A stretch of DNA of 64,000 nucleotides, from positions 248,001-312,000 of the forward strand of contig CAWGNT010000015.1 of assembly GCA_963824085.1 (NCBI GenBank). The letters are read 5' to 3'. Both the position numbers and the translations under genes were made by a program. The DNA is from JARRNE01 sp963824085. Its GTDB lineage: Bacteria > Pseudomonadota > Gammaproteobacteria > Chromatiales > Chromatiaceae. The notes below the pieces were generated by a model that was not told the DNA's origin, did not search any database, and worked only from the letters and a program-made list of their open reading frames with translations. Positions 44,296-53,670 of the stretch are shown here, one piece after another (position 1 is the stretch's first letter; the number at the start of each line of letters is the position of its first letter).

Positions 44296-46449
44296 TCAAA
44301 TCTTCCACCGCCCAACGATTCTTGGCAAGGGTATCGAGAAAGCCCCCCGGACTCGGTCCGTAGCCCGAGAAATCAAATAGGCCGAGCCCTTCAAGAGTCT
44401 CTTCGAAGGCGAGCTGCTCTGGATAGCGCGGATGCTCCTCGTTGATGTACCTGGACTTCCAGTAGAGATGCGGTGGCTCGTAATCCTCGCCGTAGCTGTA
44501 GACCTCGACATCTTGCTCTCGCAGCTTGATCTTCACCCGCTCCAGCATCCGGGGGAGCGGCGCATCGTCGAAGTCGTCGAAGCGCATCAAGGAGAGCTTG
44601 CCGGAACCGATATGGATCTTGATCAGATCCGCGTTGCGATAGTCGCCGTAGGCGGCGGAGGCCGCGCCGACATAGACGCGCAGCAACCCGGGGAGCTGCT
44701 CGACCAGCCTGGCGTCGAGCTGCAACGACACCGGGCGTGAGCCTCGTTCCCCTCGCCAGCTTCGCATCGCCGTCCGTGTCGAGCGCGTCATCCGTGGCCA
44801 GCCAACCGAGGCCATGCTCGGCAGCCTCTCGACAGGCCTTCTCGACCGCTGCCACATCGGCGATCTGACGCAACAGCTCCCAACCGGCACTCTGCGCGGC
44901 ACGATAATCCCCGAAGAACTGCCTGATATCCCGCTTCAGCCTGGGTTCCAGGTGCTTGTAGGGCTTTCGGCGCTCGAACTGCTCAAGCGCGAAATAGACC
45001 GTGAGATCCTCGACCCGGACGACCTCGGCCTGGGCAAGATCGGCCGCGACTTTCTCTTCTCCCTGCTCCTTGGCCCTGTGTGCCTCCAGGAAGCGCAGCG
45101 CCTTCCCAACGGAGCCGAAGCCCTCGGTCAGCGTGAGGGCATCGTCCACTTCCGACTCATCGGGACGACGACCAAGACCGAGCCACAGGTCCCACAACGC
45201 CTCCAGCTCCGACTCGTGCGCCGCGAACCTCTCTGCCCCTCGATCTCTCCGCGCCTTCTCCTCGCGCGGGCGTTCCCGAACGGAGGGATCGCGCAGTCGG
45301 TTGCGCCTGCTGCGATAACGCTCGACGAGAAACCGCTGCTCGGCGTCCTTGTCCCGGAACACATAGTGCACGCCCGGCGCCACCGGGATAGGTTCCTCGT
45401 CCAGCGCCGACTCCAGGAACGCCTTGATCTCGGCCTGGGTGTAGTACTTCTGGAAGGTCCCTCGCCGGGTCCTCACGCCATCGCGGAAGCGCTCACCGCG
45501 AGCATCGTTCTGGTTTGCCAGCATCACCGACACGACCAAGAGCGTACCCGCGAGGGACCAGGCCCGCGTCAGTGCCTCCAGGCGCTCGTCGAAGTCCTCG
45601 ATGACGTTGATGACGAAGCCGAGGTTGACCAGATCCGCGGACTCGACCGGCTCGTCCGGCGCAAAGTACGGGTCCCAGCCGCTGGCCGTCAGGTTGTTCT
45701 CGCGCAGACCGCGAACATCGTCGCCGCGACCGCAGCCGTAGTCGAACAGCCGGTAACGTCCATCGAGGAAGCCGTGTCGTGCCAGCGATTGAACCGGAGC
45801 GGAGAAACCGTAGCGATTCAACGCCGTGCGATGCCGCGCCGCCTGCCAACCTTCGAGACCGTCGTCCCAGTCCGCGCCGGCGTCCAGCTCCCCACTCCCA
45901 CCGTCGTCATTGCCAAGCGGCTCCAGCGCATGTCCTACGATGCGATACCCCCGCTCGCGCACCAGCTGATCCCACTGGCGCCGATAGCCGATCCGCCTGG
46001 GATCGTCGAACAGACCGATGGATTCGCAGGCGGCGGTCAGGGCAGCGTAGAGCTCCCCGCCGTGGATCATCCTCAGGCAGCAGCAGCTCCTTGCGGTGCA
46101 GGATCGGCGGGTTCAGCGAGTCGGCGTAGGTGCGATAGCCCACCCAACCGGTGTCCAGATCCACCCGCCAACTGGCCGCCAGGGAAGGAAACGGGTCGTC
46201 CGAAAAGTCCGGGTAGTGCAGCAGCCCAAGCGTGCTCCCTGTTGAATCCACCCGAACCAAGTTGAACTGCTCACCCCGGCGCACCTTGGCCAGAGCCTCC
46301 GCTTGGGCCACGCGTGCGAGCAGCGTCGCCGCCTCAGGGGTGTCGGCATGGTCCGGCAGCGAATCGACGTGAAGATAGAGCCTGTCGGCAACGACCTTCC
46401 CGATACCTTCGGGACTCGGGTTGCGTAGTGTCACTAGTGCACCTACCAT
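44285..46449 (-). pseudogene. DNA phosphorothioation-associated methyltransferase, frameshifted (copy 1)
   Basis: The coding signal runs from ATG 46449 ('MVGALVTLRNPSPEGIGKVV'). Early part: 'ADSLNPPILHRKELLLPED'. Methyltransferase core: 'RYRLFDYGCGRGDDVRGLRE', 'NLTASGWDPYFAPDEPVESA' and 'DLVNLGFVINVIEDFDERLE', with 'RGTFQKYYTQAEIKAFLE' after it. At about 46070 a run of four G (three in copy 2) shifts the frame; a second shift is near 44735 and a third near 44297. This protein family often accompanies DNA phosphorothioation genes, but no dnd genes are in this window. A truncated second copy lies at 47716-48870 in the same orientation. Confidence 0.8.
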
Positions 46450-46455
46450 ACGGCG

Positions 46456-46698
46456 ATGGGCGGCATCGAGAAGACCCTGCACGACGCTCGCGCAAACCCG
46501 GCAAATGTCCGCTTCGCGGATTTGCGCCGGCTATGCGAGCACCACTTCGGTACGCCGCGCCAGTCCGGCAGCCATCTCGTGTTCAGGACGCCCTGGCCCG
46601 GCGACCCCAGGGTGAACATCCAGGACCGCCACGGCAAGGCCAAGCCCTATCAAGTCAAGCAAGTGCTCGCGGCAATCGACAGGCTCGAAAATGGTTGA
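46456..46698 (+). CDS. HicA-type toxin
   Basis: The 80-residue protein reads 'FADLRRLCEHHFGTPRQSGS', 'HLVFRTPWPGDPRVNIQDRH' and 'GKAKPYQVKQVLAAIDRLEN', the double-stranded RNA-binding-like HicA/YcfA fold with the active-site His after 'SGS'. HicA toxins cut mRNA. The start is only 6 bp from the start of the divergent methyltransferase gene, leaving no room for a separate promoter. It overlaps the antitoxin gene downstream by 8 bp. Confidence 0.85.
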   Translation: MGGIEKTLHDARANPANVRFADLRRLCEHHFGTPRQSGSHLVFRTPWPGDPRVNIQDRHGKAKPYQVKQVLAAIDRLENG

Positions 46699-47020
46699 TC
46701 CCAAACACTACACCTATCGCGTGATCTGGTCCGAAGAAGACGGCGAGTTCGCCGGCCTCTGCGCCGAGTTTCCCAGCCTGTCCCACCTGGACGAGACCCA
46801 AGGTGCGGCGCTGGAAGGCATCACCAACTTGGTTGCCGACATCGTCGCGGACATGCAAGCCAGCGGCGAGAGTCCCCCCATCCCGATCGCCGACCGCGGT
46901 TACTCCGGTCGATTCCAGGTGCGAATCACCCCGGAGCTTCATCGCCGCCTGGCCATCCGGGCAGCCGAGGCCAACGTCAGCCTCAACCGGATCGTCAGCG
47001 ATCAACTGGCGAAGCCTTAA
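46691..47020 (+). CDS. HicB-type antitoxin
   Basis: The 109-residue antitoxin has the partial RNase H-like N-domain 'YRVIWSEEDGEFAGLCAEFP' and a C-terminal ribbon-helix-helix 'GRFQVRITPELHRRLAIRAA'. It follows the toxin with overlap (toxin first), the hicAB order of many such pairs. Both genes look intact, so the module may be active. Confidence 0.87.
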   Translation: MVDPKHYTYRVIWSEEDGEFAGLCAEFPSLSHLDETQGAALEGITNLVADIVADMQASGESPPIPIADRGYSGRFQVRITPELHRRLAIRAAEANVSLNRIVSDQLAKP

Positions 47021-47156
47021 GGGAAGCACGGATATAAGCGTTTCCCGTCCGGGCGAGGGATCGCCCGGCATTATCAGTCACTGGCTACAGCTTCGAAGAC
47101 TTTCGATCCCGCAGTCATGGGTGACATTTTCCGATGCGAATCCGACAGCGATCGGG

Positions 47157-47489
47157 CTATTCGATTTCAACGCAACCGATCTCGGCATCTGCCAGCAATT
47201 CGTGGATTTGGCTCCTGCTCTCGTTGAGCAGACGAATCACGCTCGCCTTCCCCGCGTTTCCAACTCGCAACCAGACGACCTTTGGGGGTGCGCCCCGAAC
47301 AAGGCTGAGCTCGTGAAAGTCCGAGTCCTTGGTGACGATCACGAAGCCGTTGTCCCTGGCATGGCTCCAAACGGCGTCGTCGTCGGCCTGTTCCAGGCCC
47401 TCGAGCACCACTTGACTGCTACCCGGATAGGCATCCTGCAAAAAGGGGACGATGCGCCGAGACAAGTTCTCGTCGAGTAACAGCTTCAT
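47157..47489 (-). CDS. DUF5615 PIN-like toxin
   Basis: The 110-residue protein starts 'MKLLLDENLSRRIVPFLQDA' and continues 'DAVWSHARDNGFVIVTKDSD' and 'FHELSLVRGAPPKVVWLRVG', the DUF5615/Mut7-C PIN fold with Asp at 6 and in 'TKDSDF'. The start overlaps the stop of the DUF433 gene (ATGA). It is the intact version of the dead pair at 40958-41300. The nuclease activity is inferred from the fold. Confidence 0.87.
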   Translation of the reverse strand: MKLLLDENLSRRIVPFLQDAYPGSSQVVLEGLEQADDDAVWSHARDNGFVIVTKDSDFHELSLVRGAPPKVVWLRVGNAGKASVIRLLNESRSQIHELLADAEIGCVEIE

Positions 47490-47713
47490 TTCGGGTGCAG
47501 CACAGCGGCGTGCCGCTCCCGATCCGCCGCGTAGGCAAGGCAGGCATGGATATCTTCCTGCTCCAGCTCTGGGAAATCCTCCAAGACCTCGGCTGGCGTC
47601 ATACCGTCTGCGAGCCAGCCGAGCACGTCGTAGACGGTGATGCGCAGGCCTCGGACCACAGGGCGGCCACCCCGTTTCCCGGGCACTATCCAAATTCTGT
47701 CTGCGTAGTTCAT
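47486..47713 (-). CDS. DUF433 antitoxin
   Basis: The 75-residue protein starts at ATG 47713 ('MNYADRIWIVPGKRGGRPVV') and continues 'RGLRITVYDVLGWLADGMTP' and 'LEQEDIHACLAYAADRERH'. DUF433 is a helix-turn-helix-containing antitoxin family that pairs with DUF5615. A longer start at 47761 is possible but lacks conserved residues. The pair sits right after the truncated end of methyltransferase copy 2. Confidence 0.87.
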   Translation of the reverse strand: MNYADRIWIVPGKRGGRPVVRGLRITVYDVLGWLADGMTPAEVLEDFPELEQEDIHACLAYAADRERHAAVLHPK

Positions 47714-47715
47714 CG

Positions 47716-48870
47716 TTAGCACCCCTGGGGTGAGACGGGGGGAAATCCTAGCATGGCGCACGCCCCGCGAAGACCGCCGCAGCCAGGCGGCGAAGGAATG
47801 GACCGCTGCTCGACATCCTTGTCCCGGAACACATAGTGCACACCCAGGGCAACCGGGATGGCCTCCTCATCGAGAACCTCCTCGAGGAACGCCTTGATCT
47901 CGGCCTGGGTGTAGTACTTCTGGAAGGTCCCTCGCTGGGTCCTCACGCCATCGCGGAAGCGTTCACCGCGGGCATCGTTCTGAATCGCCAGCATCACCGA
48001 CACGACCAAGAGCGTACCCGCGAGCGACCAGGCCCGCGTCAGTGCCTCCAGGCGCTCGTCGAAGTCCTCGATGACGTTGATGACGAAGCCGAGATTGACC
48101 AGATCCGCGGACTCGACCGGCTCGTCCGGCGCAAAGTACGGGTCCCAGCCGCTGGCCGTCAGGTTGTTCTCGCGCAGACCGCGAACATCGTCGCCGCGAC
48201 CGCAGCCGTAGTCGAACAGCCGGTAACGTCCATCGAGGAAGCCATGTCGGGCAAGGCATTGGATTGGCGCCGAGAAACCGTACCGATTCAACGCTGTTCG
48301 ATGGCGGGCAGCCTGCCAGCCTTCGAGCCCGTTGTCCCAGTCCGCGCCAATGTCGAGCGCCCCACTCCCGCCGTCATCATTGCCTATCGGCTCCAGCGCA
48401 TGTCCTACGATGCGATAGCCTCGCTCGCGCACCAACTGATCCCACTGGCGCCGGTAACCGATCCGCCGGGGATCGTCGAACAGACCGATGGATTCGCATG
48501 CGGCGGTCAGGGCAGCGTAGAGCTCCCGCCGTGGATCAGCCTCAGGCAGCAGCAGCTCCTGCCGGTGCAGGATCGGCGGGTTCAGCGAGTGGGCATAGGT
48601 CCGGTAGGAGACCGTCCGTGTACCCAAGTCCACCAGAGTGCTCGCCGCAAGGGCCGGAAAGGCGTCGTCGAAGAGCGCGGGGTAAAGCAGCAGCGCAACG
48701 GTCTGGTCGCTCCGGCCCACGCGGACCAGGTTGTAGCCTTCGCCCCGGACCAGGCCCGCGAGTGATTCCGCGGCGGCGATGCGCGCACGTAGCCCATCCT
48801 CGGCATCCTGGATCGCGCCAGTGTGCAAGTAGAGACGCGCAGCGACCTGCTTTCCAGGCAGCGAGGTCAC
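47716..48870 (-). pseudogene. Truncated second copy of the phosphorothioation-associated methyltransferase
   Basis: The frame from GTG 48870 ('VTSLPGKQVAARLYLHTG') is intact through the methyltransferase core and 'VHYVFRDKDVEQ', then ends at once with an unrelated tail of about 30 residues near the DUF433 gene. It corresponds to roughly the first half of copy 1. The segment at 48026-48242 differs from 45556-45772 at a single base, whereas flanking parts are only about 85% alike, so the copies have exchanged sequence. Without its C-terminal half it may be non-functional. Confidence 0.8.
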
Positions 48871-48907
48871 AGGGTTATACTCAAGCAGTTCGAACCAGGG
48901 GCAGCCA

Positions 48908-49492
48908 ATGTCGATCCAACCGAAACCTGACTACAGCTTCGAAGACTACCTGGCCGCCGAGCGCGAATGCACCGACGCCAAGCATGAGTACGTCGCCGGC
49001 CAGGTCTTCGCGATGACCGGGGCGACCTATCACCACAACCTGATCACGACCAATGTGGCGAGTGAGCTTCGGCAGCAGCTCAAAACGCGCCCCTGTGTCG
49101 CCCTGTCCAGCGATATGCGCCTGCGCATCCAGACAGGAGACGCCTGCCTCTACCCGGACATCGTCGTCTTGTGCGACACACCCGCCTTCCACGACGGTCG
49201 CAAGGATGTGCTCACCGACGCCACCCTGGTGGCCGAGGTCCTCTCTCCCTCCACCGAGGGCTACGACCGCGGCGGCAAGTTCGCCCTCTACCGCGGTCTG
49301 CCGGGCCTGCGCCAATACCTGCTGATCGCCCAGGACCGCCTGGCGATGGACCTTTTTACCCGACAGGCGGACGACCGCTGGGTCCTGGATGCGTTCACCG
49401 ACATCGATGCGTCCATCCCGCTCGAATCCATCGGCTGTACGCTCCAGCTGAGGGAGGTCTACGACAAGCTCGAATTCGACTCCTTCGCGTGA
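48908..49492 (+). CDS. Uma2-family (DUF820) PD-(D/E)XK endonuclease-like protein
   Basis: The 194-residue protein reads 'YSFEDYLAAERECTDAKHEY', 'VAGQVFAMTGATYHHNLITT', 'ACLYPDIVVLCDTPAFHDGR', 'TLVAEVLSPSTEGYDRGGKF' and 'ALYRGLPGLRQYLLI', the standard Uma2 PD...ExL...K arrangement. It is divergent from the methyltransferase copy 2, with starts 38 bp apart. It is not closely similar to the Uma2 gene at 40247. Confidence 0.9.
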   Translation: MSIQPKPDYSFEDYLAAERECTDAKHEYVAGQVFAMTGATYHHNLITTNVASELRQQLKTRPCVALSSDMRLRIQTGDACLYPDIVVLCDTPAFHDGRKDVLTDATLVAEVLSPSTEGYDRGGKFALYRGLPGLRQYLLIAQDRLAMDLFTRQADDRWVLDAFTDIDASIPLESIGCTLQLREVYDKLEFDSFA

Positions 49493-49637
49493 GCCAAGGC
49501 AGCGCTTCCAGCACGGGTCCGGAATAGTCCGCATCCCAACAAATCGTCGTTTGTAGCGATCTCAAGCTGATCAGATCCCGGGACGGGCTGAACAGCACCT
49601 CCATGGATCATCAGCTATTAAGTTGACATCGAACGTC

Positions 49638-49874
49638 ATGCAGCCCGGCCAATGCCCCTTCTGCGATACCGCGAAAAACATGGGATCTAGTCGCGAACGT
49701 TCGCAATACGAGACTTTGCCGTGCTCTTGCCACCATGCGAGACTTGACCCCATCCCCCCTCGCACCTGCACGTCCCACCTGATCCCCCGCTACGCAGGCG
49801 ATCAGCCCGACCCCCGCGGCCGCATCCGGCGCATCTTTCCGGGTCTAGCGGACTATTGGACCCCGCGCGGGTAG
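49638..49874 (+). pseudogene. Internally deleted HIT-family gene
   Basis: The frame starts 'MQPGQCPFCD', like the HIT start at 41322, and ends 'HLIPRYAGDQPDPRGRIRRI' plus 'FPGLADYWTPRG', like the HIT C-terminus. The middle third is missing, and the triad is changed (TSHL where the intact gene has HIHL). The 3' flank GTAGTGACGGCGGCCGATCC matches the DNA after the intact HIT gene, so a segment including flank was duplicated. No function is expected. Confidence 0.7.
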
Positions 49875-50186
49875 TGACGGCGGCCGATCCCCCGCTGCAG
49901 GGCGCCCAGGCCACCCAGCCCGGGGGCAACTTCGTCGCCCGGTTGTCCCTGGTGGTCGGCTATGAGAAAACCCAGGTCCTCGCATCCATATTCGGGGATC
50001 GGCAGCAGCGGCGGAACACGGTCGAAGAGGCCATCCGGCGTTCTTACACCACTGCCCCCCGAACAGCGGGTAAACTACTGGTCCAAGGGCACCCACGGGG
50101 TGTACTCGGTACCCAGCCCCGGGCTACTGCATTGAGAGCAACCCGACCATTGTGTCCCAGCCGTATCTGGCGGGAGAGATCAATAC
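49875..50186. other. Intergenic region, remnant sequence
   Basis: About 310 bp follow the HIT remnant. The first 40 bp match DNA downstream of the HIT gene at 41313. I see no other gene; fragments such as 'LVVGYEKTQVLASIFG' look like decayed coding sequence. Confidence 0.4.
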
Positions 50187-50390
50187 ATGAAGCTCAAGGT
50201 CATCGTTCATGAGGCAGAAGAAGGCGGGTATTGGGCCGAAGTGCCTTCGATCCCCGGGTGCGCCACCCAGGGCGAGACATTCGAAGAGCTACTCTCGAAT
50301 CTCTACGAAGCGGTCGAAGGTTGTCTATCGGTAGACCTGGAAGAGATTCCCAGGTCGGCCTCCGACCGTGTTCTTGAGATTGCGGTGTGA
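50187..50390 (+). CDS. HicB-type antitoxin
   Basis: The 67-residue protein reads 'MKLKVIVHEAEEGGYWAEVP', 'SIPGCATQGETFEELLSNLY' and 'EAVEGCLSVDL', the short HicB form without a C-terminal DNA-binding domain. It overlaps the next gene by 4 bp (GTGA). The order antitoxin-then-toxin is the reverse of the pair at 46456. Confidence 0.9.
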   Translation: MKLKVIVHEAEEGGYWAEVPSIPGCATQGETFEELLSNLYEAVEGCLSVDLEEIPRSASDRVLEIAV

Positions 50391-50593
50391 AGGCGTTCAG
50401 CGGCAGGGACTTTTGCCGCTTGCTGGAAGCCCGCGGTTGGGTCTTGAAGCGAATTGCCCACAGTCATCACATCTACGCAAAGACGGGTAGTCCGGTTCGA
50501 ATCTCCGTGCCGGTGCACGGCGCAACAACGCTCAAGCTTGGCCTTCAGCGCCACCTTATGAAGCTCGCGGGAATCGAGGAATCGGATCTGTAG
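50387..50593 (+). CDS. HicA-type toxin
   Basis: The 68-residue protein reads 'FSGRDFCRLLEARGWVLKRI', 'AHSHHIYAKTGSPVRISVPV' and 'HGATTLKLGLQRHLMKLAGI', the compact HicA fold with the catalytic His in 'SHHIY'. It starts at GTG 50387, coupled to the antitoxin. Intact. Confidence 0.9.
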   Translation: MKAFSGRDFCRLLEARGWVLKRIAHSHHIYAKTGSPVRISVPVHGATTLKLGLQRHLMKLAGIEESDL

Positions 50594-51156
50594 ACGGCCG
50601 GCAACCTTTACGGCGCGCTGCCCGTCACCCTACGCGGCCCGATCCTCGCAGCACAGCGACCCTGCTCGACGCTCCCGGAAACACACCTTATGCGCTCGCA
50701 TGAGTTTTATCCACCCCTAGCGGCAATTCGTCGTCTGTCCGGGGTAATACGGCGGGGCTGAGTTGCACGGCGACGATATTGTCTCGGTGCCGTTTTGCGA
50801 AGATTGTGGAACGGAGACGGGCAACAACCATCCTCAGGGCAACCTCGACGCGACGCCTTTCTAGACGAGTTTCTCGCAAACGCCTCCGCACGCGAGCCGC
50901 AGGAGATCGCAGAGATGATCGAGGCCGAGCGCAAGGGCTGGGAGTAGCAATCATGCCTAGGTTGGGCCGACGAAGGAGGGCCAACGCGTCCAACGGTCGC
51001 AAGCTCCCCCCGCGACGACCGGCGCTACCGAGCGCTTGGTAGGCTCATATAGGAGATAATCCGAAACCCGTGAGCCTCCCACACCCCGCGAAGCTTAGCG
51101 TGCCGGTGCAGTATACAGCCGGCGGAGCCGTATCACTTCAACGAGGGTCTATAACA
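50594..51156. other. Region before the NTPase gene, with a possible antitoxin remnant
   Basis: About 560 bp without an intact gene. At 50846-50947 one frame reads 'RRDAFLDEFLANASAREPQE' and 'IAEMIEAERKGWE' before TAG, like the C-terminus of a small helical antitoxin-type protein; no start is found. From about 51050 the DNA becomes AT-richer, which marks the edge of the NTPase island. Confidence 0.4.
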
Positions 51157-53670
51157 ATGCCTTACGACTTTGTTGGAACGGTTACGCTTGACAAAGGACG
51201 ACGAGCCTTTCACCAACTGATGGCTGACCTTGAAAACAAAAAGCCAGATTGGAATGAAGCTGAAACAAGATTCCAATTTATCGACCCTTTGCTCACCAAG
51301 TGTCTCGGTTGGCCTCGGCCGATGATACACGTTGAGCAGGCCCAGGATCGTATGTACACGGATTATGAGCTTGGCCAGCCACGGGCCATCATTTGGGAGG
51401 CGAAGAGAGAAGGCACATACTTTGACTTGCCCGCGAATCCTTCCAACAGGATACTTGTCTCCCTCGCCTCAATCATGCAATCTTCTCCCGCAGCTAGTTC
51501 TGCGGTTCATCAAGTCCAATCATATTGCAGCGCCCGCGGCGTACAGTACGCAGTTATCTGTAACGGCCATCAGTTAGTCGCGTTTCTCGCAACACGATGG
51601 GACGGTGTAAGCCCATTTGAAGGAAATTGCCTCGCATTCGACGGGTACTTGAAAATCGCCGATGAATTTCCAGCCCTCTGGCAGAACCTTTCGCCTGAGG
51701 GCGTAGGTGAGAAGCGCTTATCCAGACTCCTCGTAAAAGGCGAGGTCGAAGGAATACCCAGAAAGCTATCCAATTACGTGACAAGTTATCACTACTACCG
51801 GTACAAAAGCGAGTCTCAAACAACTTTAAGAACACTCGCAGAGCTTCTCATCGAAGACGTACCGAATACCCCGGAATTGGAGGAACAGTTTTACAAAGAG
51901 TGCTATTGCGAGAGCGGAGCGCTTTCTCAATATGCTTTAGTCAGCAAATCCATTCTAAATTCCCGGTACGCGGCGTTATTCCCGCCCGACGAGCCCGCTC
52001 CCACTGTTCAACGCTTGAAGCCTTCCCGTAACGAGATTGCCCTCGATCCCGGTACATTATCTGGCGCTCTCGCGCGTCGACCCTTTGTCATTCTGGGAGA
52101 TGTAGGGGTCGGCAAGTCGTCGTTTTTAAAAAACCTTATGTTGCGCGTAGCGCGTGAGGAATTCGGAAGGGCAGTCTACGTTTATATAGATCTAGGCTCA
52201 CAAGCTGCTCTAGAGGAACATCTTGAAGACTTCGTGCGACAGGAATTTATAAAACAACTATCGGACCGCTATAGCCTCGACGTATGTCAGCGGCATTTTG
52301 TTCGCGGTGTGTACAACACAGATATAGAGCGCTTCCGAGAGGGTATATATGGCGATCTTTTCGAAACAAATAAGATACAGTACGATACGGAATTACGACG
52401 CCTGCTTGCGGAGAAAACAGAGGATCAGGGCCGCCATCTTACCGCGTCTATTCGTCACATTGTCAACGGACAATCTAAACAAGTCATCCTTATTTTGGAC
52501 AATGCAGACCAACGGAATACAAAGATCCAACAAGACGCATTTATAATTGCGCAGAGTTTCGCGTCCGAAACAGATTCCATTGTATTCATCGCTCTCCGCC
52601 CGCAAACGTTCTATCGGTCCCGAAGATCTGGCTCAATGTCGGCGTACCAACAGAAAGTTTTCGCGATATCTCCTCCACGTATTGATGCTGTGATTGAAAA
52701 ACGTTTGGCTTTCACGTTAAGAATTGCAGAGGGCTACCTTCCTTTCAAGGGACTTTCGGGATTTAGCATTCATGTACCAACGCTTTCTGTTTTCATTAAG
52801 ACACTGTTGTATAGTATACGGAACAATCCAGACCTAACAGAATTGTTGTCTAATATTACTGGCGGAAACGTACGTGCTGTTGTTGAGTTGGTTCGCAATT
52901 TTATCGGAAGCCCGAACGTTGATGCAGACAAAATAATCAGGGTAGTCGAATCGGGCGACAGGTATATTATCCCGGTTCATGAATTTAGCAAGTCAGCTTT
53001 GCTTGGCGAATATTCTCATTTTCACGAGGATTCCTCGATTGCAATGAACGTTTATGACGTTAGGTTCCCAGATAAACGAGAACACTTCTTAGTGTTGCTG
53101 ATCATTGCATTCTTAAGCTGGGACGAGAAACATCGCGATCATGACGGCTTCGTAACATCCGATCGCATCTTTAAGGAACTGCAGAGCAAATCTTTCACGA
53201 GGGACCAAATAGAGGCAGCAATACGAAGAGCGACCAATAAAAAGCTTATCGAAACTACGCAACGCGTCACGTTCGACGAACAATATTCTGATTTGTTCAC
53301 AGATCTTCCGAATGCCTTTCGGATTACCACAATAGGCGCCTACCATCTTCGGCGTTGGGCTGGAACGTTTGCGTATATAGACGCAATGGTGTTTGACACC
53401 CCGATATTTGACGACCAAATATCAGTAACTGTCCTTAAGGACCCGAGCTCGTTTGACATCTCGAAAAGATACGAACGTTCGACCGCATTCAGGGGGTATT
53501 TAACGGCCTGTTGGCATGAAGCGAATATTGCCGTCCCATATTTCGAATGGAATGATATAGTCAAGGCGGGGCAATCAAGCTTTGATGCGGTCAATCAATT
53601 CATATCATCCGGTGATAGAAAGAAATATTCGCCGAGATCTAAGCGTAAGCCGCGCAACAAGGTAAAATAG
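51157..53670 (+). CDS. HsdR_N-like nuclease fused to a P-loop NTPase; candidate defense gene
   Basis: The 837-residue protein starts at ATG 51157 ('MPYDFVGTVTLDKGRRAF'), with GAGGG about 11 bp upstream. Residues 20-140 resemble the type I restriction R-subunit N-terminal nuclease fold: 'ETRFQFIDPLLTKCLGWPR', 'YTDYELGQPRAIIWEAKREG' (D...ExK). Residues about 315-500 hold an NTPase: Walker A 'ILGDVGVGKSSFLKNLML', Walker B 'VILILDNADQRN', then 'IVFIALRPQTFYRSRR'. The remaining C-terminal half is winged-helix- or repeat-like with no known motif. Base composition is clearly AT-richer than both sides, a sign of transfer. The design (sensor or NTPase plus nuclease) matches single-gene antiphage systems, but I do not recognise a named one. 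The stop TAG may be completed by the IS that follows. Confidence 0.75.
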   Translation: MPYDFVGTVTLDKGRRAFHQLMADLENKKPDWNEAETRFQFIDPLLTKCLGWPRPMIHVEQAQDRMYTDYELGQPRAIIWEAKREGTYFDLPANPSNRILVSLASIMQSSPAASSAVHQVQSYCSARGVQYAVICNGHQLVAFLATRWDGVSPFEGNCLAFDGYLKIADEFPALWQNLSPEGVGEKRLSRLLVKGEVEGIPRKLSNYVTSYHYYRYKSESQTTLRTLAELLIEDVPNTPELEEQFYKECYCESGALSQYALVSKSILNSRYAALFPPDEPAPTVQRLKPSRNEIALDPGTLSGALARRPFVILGDVGVGKSSFLKNLMLRVAREEFGRAVYVYIDLGSQAALEEHLEDFVRQEFIKQLSDRYSLDVCQRHFVRGVYNTDIERFREGIYGDLFETNKIQYDTELRRLLAEKTEDQGRHLTASIRHIVNGQSKQVILILDNADQRNTKIQQDAFIIAQSFASETDSIVFIALRPQTFYRSRRSGSMSAYQQKVFAISPPRIDAVIEKRLAFTLRIAEGYLPFKGLSGFSIHVPTLSVFIKTLLYSIRNNPDLTELLSNITGGNVRAVVELVRNFIGSPNVDADKIIRVVESGDRYIIPVHEFSKSALLGEYSHFHEDSSIAMNVYDVRFPDKREHFLVLLIIAFLSWDEKHRDHDGFVTSDRIFKELQSKSFTRDQIEAAIRRATNKKLIETTQRVTFDEQYSDLFTDLPNAFRITTIGAYHLRRWAGTFAYIDAMVFDTPIFDDQISVTVLKDPSSFDISKRYERSTAFRGYLTACWHEANIAVPYFEWNDIVKAGQSSFDAVNQFISSGDRKKYSPRSKRKPRNKVK

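Noticed and set aside
44814..46265. Plus-strand frame of 483 residues
   Set aside because: It is antisense to the methyltransferase gene; the methyltransferase reading has recognisable motifs and a paralogue.
43744..48870. A full Dnd/Ssp phosphorothioation system
   Set aside because: Only the associated methyltransferase and its neighbour are present; no dndA-E or dndFGH-like genes can be read here.
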